A DNA stretch of 60,000 bases from Symsagittifera roscoffensis (lineage: Eukaryota; Xenacoelomorpha; Acoela; Convolutidae). The position numbers and the translations under genes are program-made. Below, in pieces: positions 1-7,542 of the stretch. The notes beneath the pieces are model-generated. The model had not been told where the DNA came from and searched no databases. It was given only the letters and a program-made list of their open reading frames with translations. The stretch lies in assembly GCF_963678635.1 (NCBI RefSeq), contig NC_087065.1:52769858-52829857 (forward strand). The letters are read 5' to 3'. The stretch's first letter is position 1. Every line of letters begins with the position of its first letter.

Positions 1-475
1 TTGTACGCACTTGTACATGTGATATTTTTAGAAACTGACATAGAGGTTTAATTACATAAAAAATGCTTTCTGAGTATATGCTAGGAATTGCGTTTGGCGA
101 TAAGTGGTTTTTATTAAGTTACTTGATAAGAATTAGTGTCAAGTTTAAGATTAAGGTTAGTTTTTAGATACAATTTTAGGGATTATATTTTTATGTGATA
201 ATATAGATATGTGATGTTTTTGTGTTTATGTGTTATGTTATTGTTATGATATATTTTATGTTTTGTGTCATAAAAAAACCTGGAGTACTTCAGGTCATCA
301 AGGTGACAGCGCTCATTTGTGCTACCCTGACGCAGATACAGGTGGAGATCCACCTTGGTGCGAAATTTTTAAATCAGAATTGAGAAGAGAATTTCAATGA
401 AGAGTTTTAAAGAGTTGAATGATGTTTAATCCAAAAATGATGGTTTTAAGTCTCGACTTGTTTTTTAGATCTTGA
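1..475. other. AT-rich leader upstream of the giant ORF
   Basis: This is non-coding sequence with stops in all frames. It ends in a pyrimidine-rich tract followed by AG (about 461-468), which could be a splice acceptor just before the coding block. Apart from the structured segment listed separately, I see no promoter motif I would defend. If the giant ORF belongs to a mobile element, this is its 5' untranslated part and the element may begin outside the window. I found no copy of this stretch downstream of the ORF, so long terminal repeats are not supported. Confidence 0.4.
277..361. other. Compact inverted-repeat segment in the leader
   Basis: After a run of A, three short inverted repeats follow one another: CCTGgagtactTCAGG, AGCGctcatttgtGCT, and the perfect AGGTGGAGATCCACCT near 339-356. 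The segment is GC-richer than its surroundings and could fold as a small multi-hairpin RNA if transcribed ahead of the giant ORF. It does not match a ribozyme or riboswitch family that I can identify. Function is unknown. Confidence 0.3.
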
Positions 476-559
476 TTGATCAGAAATTGTTTATTGATTT
501 CATTGAATCAAACGAGACAGGAAGAAACTACACGACAGCAAGAATCAACACGATATGAA

Positions 560-1963
560 ATGGGTGACACGAACGAACTTACGGAATTCCTCTCATCGAG
601 TCTGGGAGCGACTCTAGACGAGATCTATCAGCGGCTGATCGATTGTGATTTTACACGAGAAGACCCGGGGCTGGCGATGTTTGTGGTCGCGCTCCTCAAT
701 GCATTAGGACGAGAGGGTCGAGGGAATCGCCCTACAGAAGCCGTGTTGATGTTGGCCTTCGGTGAGTCCGGGACCGCCGAGAGAGGTCGAAACCGACTGA
801 TGAGATGGCGGCGTGGAGAAATGACTGGCCACGACCTGGCTCGTGAGCCAGGACTAGGTGAACAGAGGGACCACCGGCTAGGTGAGTTGCCCTTACCCGT
901 CCAACCTGCGCAGCCACTCATCGGAGCGAAGAGACAACGGGATGGGCCAGGCCCGTCACATTCGGTCGACTCTCCAACAGCTGCTCCTCCTCCGAAGAGG
1001 GTGAGGGTGAGTGAACTAGAGATCCAGACGTCGGAGACGATTGAGACGCTGGAGAAGAAGGAGAGAGATCAGAGCGGGCTGTGTGCCAAACTCCAGGAGT
1101 ACAGGGCGATAGCTCGAGAAAGAGACGAATGGAAGAAGAAATATGAAGATCTGCAGGTGGCCTACAAGGAGGATGAAATAAAGCACCTGAAGGAGCTGTA
1201 TATGGCAAAGGTGAGCCAAGTGTCACAGGAAGTTCTGGCGACAATGAAATCCTCGGAGGGATCCAGCGACACACGCCCCAGGACAAGAGTACAGGAGCTG
1301 TGTGCATCGAGAGGGCCCGAGGCTTTGGATTTACGTGCATCGAGAGGGCCCGAGGCTCCTCAGCAGACACAACCGTCTGCTTCCAGTCAAAGGAACACGA
1401 TACCGGACCCTTCTGACACCTACTTCGCTCCCCAGTTCCAAGAATTGTTCAACCAAGTGGCCAGAGCAACAATGGATGAGATCAACCGAACCACTGGACG
1501 GACATTGGGTAGGATCGTTCCTTCCCAACGTCGCGATCATTCATCCAATAGCTCGGAGCGAGCACCCCGCACGGTGGTGTCCTCGGGGACTGCGCATGGC
1601 AGAACCTTTCAAAAGACCCGCGTGGTAGACATTAGGAAGAATCTGATGACACGTCACCAGTTCACGCAAGTAGCTGCGGAGCATCCTCGAGCCTGCCTGA
1701 ATGACATGAGCTGGAACCCCGCTACGATCGACCAGGTAATTCCCCCAGGGAGTCGCCACTTGATCATAGGAGACAGTTTGGTGAGGGATCTGAATGAGAT
1801 CTTCGTCTATGGTCATACTACCTCTCTGTCCTTTGGAGGAGCCTCAGTGGCTCAGGTCATCAAGATGATGGAATTCCAGAGCGAGGATCACCTGGATACG
1901 CTGGTGATAATGCTGGGAACCAACGACGTCTCGAGAGCCCCAGTGACTCCGGAGAGCAAGTGA
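560..1963 (+). CDS. Giant ORF piece 1: N-terminal domain, coiled coil and first half of an SGNH esterase
   Basis: The first ATG in the open frame is at 560; a TGA at 473 closes the frame upstream. The first ~120 residues are mixed and unrecognised. A proline-rich stretch ends in the basic motif PPPKRVRV (986-1009), which resembles a nuclear localisation signal. A charged heptad-like region follows (about 1012-1220, probable coiled coil). At 1302-1357 a 23-base direct repeat with 33-base spacing doubles the motif ASRGPEA in frame. The end of the piece holds the SGNH block I GDSLV (Ser codon 1775) and block III GTND (1916-1927). The frame stops at TGA 1961, inside the esterase domain, and the domain resumes immediately after it. 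Esterase domains of this kind are known in ORF1 proteins of CR1-like LINEs, but no LINE reverse transcriptase accompanies this one. Confidence 0.6.
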   Translation: MGDTNELTEFLSSSLGATLDEIYQRLIDCDFTREDPGLAMFVVALLNALGREGRGNRPTEAVLMLAFGESGTAERGRNRLMRWRRGEMTGHDLAREPGLGEQRDHRLGELPLPVQPAQPLIGAKRQRDGPGPSHSVDSPTAAPPPKRVRVSELEIQTSETIETLEKKERDQSGLCAKLQEYRAIARERDEWKKKYEDLQVAYKEDEIKHLKELYMAKVSQVSQEVLATMKSSEGSSDTRPRTRVQELCASRGPEALDLRASRGPEAPQQTQPSASSQRNTIPDPSDTYFAPQFQELFNQVARATMDEINRTTGRTLGRIVPSQRRDHSSNSSERAPRTVVSSGTAHGRTFQKTRVVDIRKNLMTRHQFTQVAAEHPRACLNDMSWNPATIDQVIPPGSRHLIIGDSLVRDLNEIFVYGHTTSLSFGGASVAQVIKMMEFQSEDHLDTLVIMLGTNDVSRAPVTPESK

Positions 1964-3370
1964 GAGCCTCTGTTGGTATGCCTCCTGAATGAACTGAAGG
2001 AGAAGTACAGGCCCAGGTTTGTGGTGCTGTGCACGATACCACAAAACCCGCTGGTGGGCACCACAGTGGCAGATTTCATGAATGGCAACGTGACACGGTG
2101 GAATGAAATGATCCGCAATCTGGTGGGAAACAACCCTGGCGAGCTGCGATTTTTGGATCTCGAGAACATGCTGCGCTTGATTGATCACATCGCGCTTACC
2201 AGAGATGGAATACATTTCAACACCCAACGAGGGAGACACTGGGTCAATGATGTATTTCAGACGCAGTTGAGGGAAGTGGAGCAGGAGTCGAGGGCGACCA
2301 GTTCTCTGGCTCGGACCAGCTCGACCGGAGGAAGTAGAATAAGGGCAAGCGTGCCCGAATCCCTCGTCAACCGCCTAGGGCCCTTGGCAATGGAGACGGC
2401 TGCAGCCACACCCATCGCTCCGAGCTCAAACGTAAGAGAGAGGCTAGGGACTGCTCCTCCTCCCAGAACACAACCGCTCGAAAGCCGACTCGGGAGATCA
2501 GTGGTTCAGAACAGGAATAACTCCCAGGCCGTGTCTAGGAGGAACGATCCGCCCGCCGCGGCAAACCCTGCTTCAGCAGCAGGACCGTCTACGAGCGCCG
2601 TGCCAGCGGAGGGAGTTGAACCAGGCAGCCTGCTGCTTTGGAACCAATCACACCCTAGTCATTGGGGACAGTACAAGACGGACATGTCCACAAAGTTGAA
2701 CATGAATACCCTGACGTGTCGGGAGGATGCAATGAAAATGATTGGCGGAGAAAGTCCCAAAGTGTCGCGACTATATCGGATACCGGGCGTGGATTGGCTG
2801 CTAGCAGAGCAAGAGCAGTTCAGTTCCACGACTACGCTCCGGCACGCAGACTTGAATGGGTTGCCCCAGGACAAAACCTTCGGACCTTTGAATACCCGGT
2901 CTCTTACGGACGTCCGACAGAGAGCCCGGGAACTGACGCCACCTGCTCGCAAGGGCAAGTTTCAGGCAGAGAACAAGCCCAATAACAAGCATCACAAGAT
3001 GTACAGGCAGTTTGCTAAACCACCCGGTCAGACGCCTGGCGAGTATTCAAGGGACTACCCCCGAACGACCACGGTGGATGGAGATGACAAGATATATGGG
3101 AAACTGAAGGCCCCAATAGGCGACGGCCTGTTTGCAGCTTACGATCCCTTAGAGATGAAAGCTGCAAAGTATCTGATTGTGGCCAGTTCCGATTATCTCT
3201 ATACGCCCCGTTCTCTCTTTTGGCCCGACGTGATTTTCTTGACGGCGCCTAAATTGGACTGGGGACAGGCAATAGGCATGATGATAAGTGTACGAAGGGT
3301 GGTCAGCATGGAGCCGCAGGTGATAGTGGTTGCAGGCTCAAATGATCATCTGCAAAGCAGGGCTTGTTGA
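1964..3370 (+). CDS. Giant ORF piece 2: second half of the SGNH esterase, proline-rich linker, start of a second SGNH-like region
   Basis: This stays in the frame of piece 1 directly after its TGA. There is no good ATG at the start, so it reads as a continuation rather than an independent gene. The SGNH domain ends with DGIHF, giving the catalytic Asp (2204) and His (2213) in the usual D-x-x-H spacing. A low-complexity linker rich in Arg, Pro, Ala and Ser follows (about 2280-2620). From about 3100 a second module has strands and an AGSND motif (3332-3346) that resembles the GTND block, suggesting a degenerate second SGNH-like fold. The frame is lost at about 3365. A short open stretch in another frame (about 3372-3445) looks like the lost continuation, which implies a one-base deletion near 3367. 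Confidence 0.6.
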   Translation, partial: EPLLVCLLNELKEKYRPRFVVLCTIPQNPLVGTTVADFMNGNVTRWNEMIRNLVGNNPGELRFLDLENMLRLIDHIALTRDGIHFNTQRGRHWVNDVFQTQLREVEQESRATSSLARTSSTGGSRIRASVPESLVNRLGPLAMETAAATPIAPSSNVRERLGTAPPPRTQPLESRLGRSVVQNRNNSQAVSRRNDPPAAANPASAAGPSTSAVPAEGVEPGSLLLWNQSHPSHWGQYKTDMSTKLNMNTLTCREDAMKMIGGESPKVSRLYRIPGVDWLLAEQEQFSSTTTLRHADLNGLPQDKTFGPLNTRSLTDVRQRARELTPPARKGKFQAENKPNNKHHKMYRQFAKPPGQTPGEYSRDYPRTTTVDGDDKIYGKLKAPIGDGLFAAYDPLEMKAAKYLIVASSDYLYTPRSLFWPDVIFLTAPKLDWGQAIGMMISVRRVVSMEPQVIVVAGSNDHLQSRAC

Positions 3371-3455
3371 CACGTCTGACGGATGGGTCGATCCCGAGCA
3401 ACGAGGTCATAGGGGAGGCGATAATGACATGGCGATAATGACTCAAAATGTAGTG

Positions 3456-4337
3456 AAGGTGGTCTTTGTGTTGTCACCAGGGTACGCTGCATTGTCAGAA
3501 CCCCTTCAATTTGTGTACACGATGGTCACAACGATAGCAGAGGGACGATTCAACGTGATAATTCCTGCCCCGAACAGAGTTGTAGACCCAGAAAATTACT
3601 ATCCGTCCCGATCTGAGCTTCCCGCCGTTTGGGCTGACATTTCCAATGCCATACAGGGACTCAAAGATTGTAGCACAACTCGGTTGGTGCTAGATGAGGT
3701 TCTGGGGTTGGAGCTGTCCAACTTTGCCAGATTGTTGAAGTTAAGACCAGGGGTAGATGACGATCATCTGTTAGTACAACAGGTGGCTGATGATCTCTGG
3801 TTCAGACAGATGGATCATGCCGAGAATGAGCAGGGCAGGACAGTCAGGAAGAACATGTCGTCAGCGGAAGAAGATCTCATGGCAATGGCTTTCCGCACGA
3901 AGCCACACAACAACGTATGGTTGTACTTGTCACCAAGGCTATGCACCTTGGGTGAGGACGCGTTCGAGCATGCGCCGGCGGTGATAAAAGAGATACACGT
4001 GTATCTGAAGAACTTGTTTGATGCCCGGGAGTTAGCTGGGGGCATGATGTTGAAATTGATGCAGGACGCAAACACGATGTCACTGGACAAGTTCCAAGCT
4101 GACGTGCTAGCCACGAGAGCACAGTATGAACGATCGGATGCCATCTTGGGTGGAATGGGAGTGGGATGGACGCCATCCTTCCTGTCGACGTGCTATCCTA
4201 GGGCATCCCGGAACCTGATCGCGAGTTTCGTCAAAGACATCAGGAAGTTGTCGATTGGCCTGATATTAGCCCTATACGTGACATTTGGTCATGAAAATTT
4301 CGTGAAGGGACCGGCGAATCTCTTCACCCAAGAGTAG
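3456..4337 (+). CDS. Giant ORF piece 3: end of second SGNH-like region and helical region
   Basis: This is open in frame 3, with the protein-like part beginning around 3450. It opens with a strand-like VVKVVFVLSPGY and continues to a segment near 3590-3650 (NYYPSRSELPAVWADI). That position and pattern suit the last SGNH block, but the D-x-x-H pair is not present. This supports a non-catalytic SGNH-like second half, as an inference. The remainder is mostly predicted helix without recognisable motifs. The frame ends with TAG at 4335-4337, and coding character continues in the same frame after it, so this is a nonsense interruption and not a natural C-terminus. No separate initiation signal is evident. 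Confidence 0.55.
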   Translation, partial: KVVFVLSPGYAALSEPLQFVYTMVTTIAEGRFNVIIPAPNRVVDPENYYPSRSELPAVWADISNAIQGLKDCSTTRLVLDEVLGLELSNFARLLKLRPGVDDDHLLVQQVADDLWFRQMDHAENEQGRTVRKNMSSAEEDLMAMAFRTKPHNNVWLYLSPRLCTLGEDAFEHAPAVIKEIHVYLKNLFDARELAGGMMLKLMQDANTMSLDKFQADVLATRAQYERSDAILGGMGVGWTPSFLSTCYPRASRNLIASFVKDIRKLSIGLILALYVTFGHENFVKGPANLFTQE

Positions 4338-4958
4338 GCAAATTTGAGATTGGATGGACTCCTGACTTTGATTGCCATGACCTATGGTCGACTGGGTGAT
4401 TTTCTTGTGCTGTTGCGTTACCCTGAGCAACTTCAGGGACCAAGTCCTGAGTTCAATGCACAGTTGGAGACCGCCTCGCTCAGGAAGATGAAAGACTGGA
4501 GGACTCTCCTGCTCCAATATCTCTTGCAACAGAACAGAAGCGTCACGGGAGAAGATAAGGTGGCGACGGATGCGGGTGAGTGTAAGCAATATTGTGGCAT
4601 GCCCTTGCTGACAGATTTGGCTGTCATGATGCGGATCGATCCGTTGGCTCTGATTCACGGACTGCGGGAATTCGTCACGGTGGTGTATGGACCGGTGATG
4701 TCTTTCGCATTCCCGGACGTGCAAGTCAAGGCATACAGGAAATCTGTGTTGTATGCCAACCTGGTCTCAGTCGTGGACTGTTCCGTGCTGAATTGGGTAG
4801 AGCAGAGGGAGCTGAGAGGGCTGGCCAGCGACGATAGGCTGTTCGGAAGAATAGCGGAGCCAGGTTGGGTGTTGATGGATTTCAACAACCACTTCAAGTG
4901 CCGAATGGGCCGTGAGGACTTTCCCACATCCAGTTTAAGCCGAAGCTTTGGAATTTGA
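4338..4958 (+). CDS. Giant ORF piece 4: unrecognised helical region
   Basis: This continues the frame of piece 3 after the TAG with no intervening sequence. It contains leucine-rich helices and a few cysteines (for example around ECKQYCG, about 4576-4597) but no recognisable motif. Near 4925 protein-like sequence switches to frame 2: the last codons before the TGA at 4956 look random, while frame 2 across the same bases (about 4932 on) reads FKPKLWNLRPVV and joins smoothly to piece 5. I take this as a frameshift near 4925-4935. A natural stop/start overlap is less likely because the downstream piece has no ATG there. Confidence 0.55.
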   Translation, partial: ANLRLDGLLTLIAMTYGRLGDFLVLLRYPEQLQGPSPEFNAQLETASLRKMKDWRTLLLQYLLQQNRSVTGEDKVATDAGECKQYCGMPLLTDLAVMMRIDPLALIHGLREFVTVVYGPVMSFAFPDVQVKAYRKSVLYANLVSVVDCSVLNWVEQRELRGLASDDRLFGRIAEPGWVLMDFNNHFKCRMGREDFPTSSLSRSFGI

Positions 4959-6448
4959 GACCAGTAGTGAAGGATACAGGAGCGGCTATGGGAGTCCCAC
5001 TCTTACCAGAGGCCTATGCACACGCGAAAGAGAACCAGCAAGCGTGGCTTTCTGGGTCCAGGCCGCTGCCGGACCAATGCCCTCGATATCCACCGATAAG
5101 GCGGATGTTGTTGGGAGTCACATCTCCCATCATTGCCCCTCTCATCGGAGCAGCTCGTGATGCAGAGAAGAGAATGCTGAAGTGGAGCGAAGGGATGGAG
5201 CCGCGCTTCATCAGCTGGAATGTTGCAGCCACGCACACGTTTGACTTCTCATTTCCTGATGCTTGGAGTAGGAAAAAGATCAAGGCACTACCTTCCAGGA
5301 GACCAGAGGTCTCGGCTGAAATGTGGAACGAAGTGTATACTCCCACGGATGATTTATCAAGACTGAAGTGGCCAGGAGAAGCGAAAGTAGTGATGCTGGA
5401 AGTGGCAAGGGAGAGCAGAGGAGGCTCATACATAACGATAGTGGACCTGGCATCACATGGCGAGGAGTCCGTAGAATTCCTGGTGAACGATGAATTGTTT
5501 TATCACGCAGGAGACATGACCGTACCGGCTCGGCCGGACTCGGGCATAGACACACGACAAGGCCCTTCAGGACCCAAGCCGAAACCTGATGCAGGTGATG
5601 ATGAATTGATGGATCAGGACGATAACGATAACGACATCGAGGGAAAGACGGGAAAAACGGGTGAGACGGATCTAGGAGCGTTGGAGAGAGACTTGCTAGA
5701 ATACCGGTTCAGTGAAGACGACGATGGGGAAGTCGATGGGAGTCTATTGCTAATGACGCCATCGTCTTTCATGTCCCCTACCAAGGAGGCGTCGGCCGAC
5801 TTATCCCCGATGGACCCAATAAGCCAGGCGAGAGAATGCCGAAGCAGGGATCCGCAAAGATTGCTCCATGAGTCACCGAGGAGGAGAAAAATCGAAGAAT
5901 CAATGAGGGTATCCTTCCTGAGTACGCTGCCGGAAGAGGAATGGGAGAGATATCAAAGTGAGTTAGAAGGCAAGACAGGGGCAACCTGGAGCCGAGTGAA
6001 TCTCATGGAAAGATCATGGGACGTGATACGACGATATGGGACGCAGTCCATAATGAAGGTGGGATTGAACCAACCCATCATGCGTGAGGTCCTGGAGAAA
6101 ATAGTGAACTCCATGGAGTCGGATGTTCTGACCGAGTCAGTTACAGAAGACAGTGCCGATGATCAGCAGGTCACAAAGAAATTACCCGTTAGACGAGCCA
6201 GAAAGGGGCTGAAGCGACTAAAAGGGAAGACAGGAAGTCGAGCCGTGAACCCGAGAGTGGTGAAGTCGAAAGCCAGCGCAGTGGTGGCCTCTTTAGCGAG
6301 CGCAGGTCGTTCAGGCGAGAGCGGGCGAGGAGATGGTGCAACACTGACAGGGGGAGAAAAAGAGAATCTGATACCCCCTATGCTCTTGGCAGGTCTGACC
6401 ACGACAGCCGTGAGATCAAAGAAAACACCCTGGCAGACACTAAATTAG
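4932..6448 (+). CDS. Giant ORF piece 5: unrecognised domain plus acidic and basic disordered linker
   Basis: The first third (to about 5520) is a mixed, folded-looking region with no motif I recognise. An acidic low-complexity stretch follows (about 5590-5740, many Asp and Glu, including DDELMDQDDNDND). Next come Ser/Pro-rich sequence, a helical segment (about 5880-6130) and a strongly basic, Lys/Arg/Ala-rich tail (about 6170-6340) that could bind nucleic acid or direct the protein to the nucleus. The frame ends with TAG at 6446, but frame 1 is open and protein-like from about 6361 (including DTKLEMEII). The frame therefore changes near the G and A runs at about 6350-6362. Confidence 0.55.
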
Positions 6449-7542
6449 AGATGGAGATCATCAGTCAATGTGGATCTGGAGGACTTGAAGATTACAGGCC
6501 CTCGCGAACCAACATGGCCAAGTTGAAACTGGAAGGACAACTCGACGTGGTCGAGTACAGTCGAGTCACTGTGCCGGAATCGGTCCACATGGGAGATCCA
6601 ACAGGGGGTTATGTGGAGATGTTGAAAGCGAGAAACTCCGCAAGAGGGCACCTGATGGCTTGGAGCGAGAAGCGAGCCATGCAGGAATATCTGAAAGAGC
6701 TTACGGAGAACTCAAACTTAAATCGGAAAGAATACGGTACGGTTATGTCCTCTGAAGCGAACGAAATCGGATTAGAAAAACTACTAGAAATTTCTTGGAG
6801 GGCGGCCCTCCAGAGATACTTCGACGAGACGATGCATGCACCTGCGACGGTGGCAGCGTACCTGGCTCATTCTTGCTTGAGAACCGATCTGCAAGTATGG
6901 TTGGCTTGGTGCTTGATGGGCATCAAGAAGGCGGAATATGAAGCCAGTAATGATTCGAAATCACGGGAACAGGAGCTGGAGTTGATGGAAGCTCTGCGAC
7001 CGTTGATTTCAAAAGACGATTCTGCGATAGCATGGGCTAAGCGTAAGGATGCCCTTTGCTTTGTCAGGTTCGTGGTGGATCGTATCCCCACTCCTGTTTT
7101 GGGAGAATGTATAAAGATCAGGAACTATTGCGAAAGGAACTTCCTTAGGGCTTTCCTGGAACTATATCAGGATATGCCGTTGACTGTACCAAATAAGGAG
7201 TCGAATGACATGGAGAGCTATCGCAAGTTGGAAGAAGTGAGAAGATATTCCAACAAAGAATTGAAAGTGAGCCGGGAGTTGATTGAAGCAGTCAAGGGAC
7301 AAAAACACTTTGCAACACTAGGGAGACTGAAGTCGTTCCAATATGTGTCGGGCATACCGGGGATGGCGTATAATCCCTTCGTGAATGAAGAAGCCAGGGA
7401 AGCGTACTTCGACTATGAGCAAGTCATAGTACTCAATTTCTGGGTTGAACGGATTAAAGAAACTGGAATGCTGATGGTGGAACAACACAAGCTGGGAATT
7501 ATCTTGGAAAAACGAGTGGTCGAACCCTCGGTCCCGAGCTAA
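6361..7542 (+). CDS. Giant ORF piece 6: helical region
   Basis: This is open in frame 1. An ATG exists at 6451, two bases after the stop of the previous piece, but protein-like sequence in this frame already starts about 90 bases upstream, so I prefer a shifted continuation over a new gene. The product is predicted mostly helical, with charged and aromatic-rich stretches and no recognised motif. It stops with TAA at 7540; frame 3 is open and protein-like from about 7509, placing a frame change in the A run at about 7506-7511. Confidence 0.55.
   Translation, partial: RESDTPYALGRSDHDSREIKENTLADTKLEMEIISQCGSGGLEDYRPSRTNMAKLKLEGQLDVVEYSRVTVPESVHMGDPTGGYVEMLKARNSARGHLMAWSEKRAMQEYLKELTENSNLNRKEYGTVMSSEANEIGLEKLLEISWRAALQRYFDETMHAPATVAAYLAHSCLRTDLQVWLAWCLMGIKKAEYEASNDSKSREQELELMEALRPLISKDDSAIAWAKRKDALCFVRFVVDRIPTPVLGECIKIRNYCERNFLRAFLELYQDMPLTVPNKESNDMESYRKLEEVRRYSNKELKVSRELIEAVKGQKHFATLGRLKSFQYVSGIPGMAYNPFVNEEAREAYFDYEQVIVLNFWVERIKETGMLMVEQHKLGIILEKRVVEPSVPS

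Noticed and set aside
300-370. Possible hammerhead ribozyme (CTGACGC ... stem ... CGAAA)
   Set aside because: The core needs CTGANGA; the position corresponding to the essential A is C, and flanking stems I and III do not pair. Kept only as an unclassified structured segment.
1961-4337. Programmed readthrough or frameshifting making a viral-type polyprotein
   Set aside because: No known readthrough context follows the TGA or TAG, no slippery heptamer with a clear downstream structure was seen, and the interruptions are too many and irregular.
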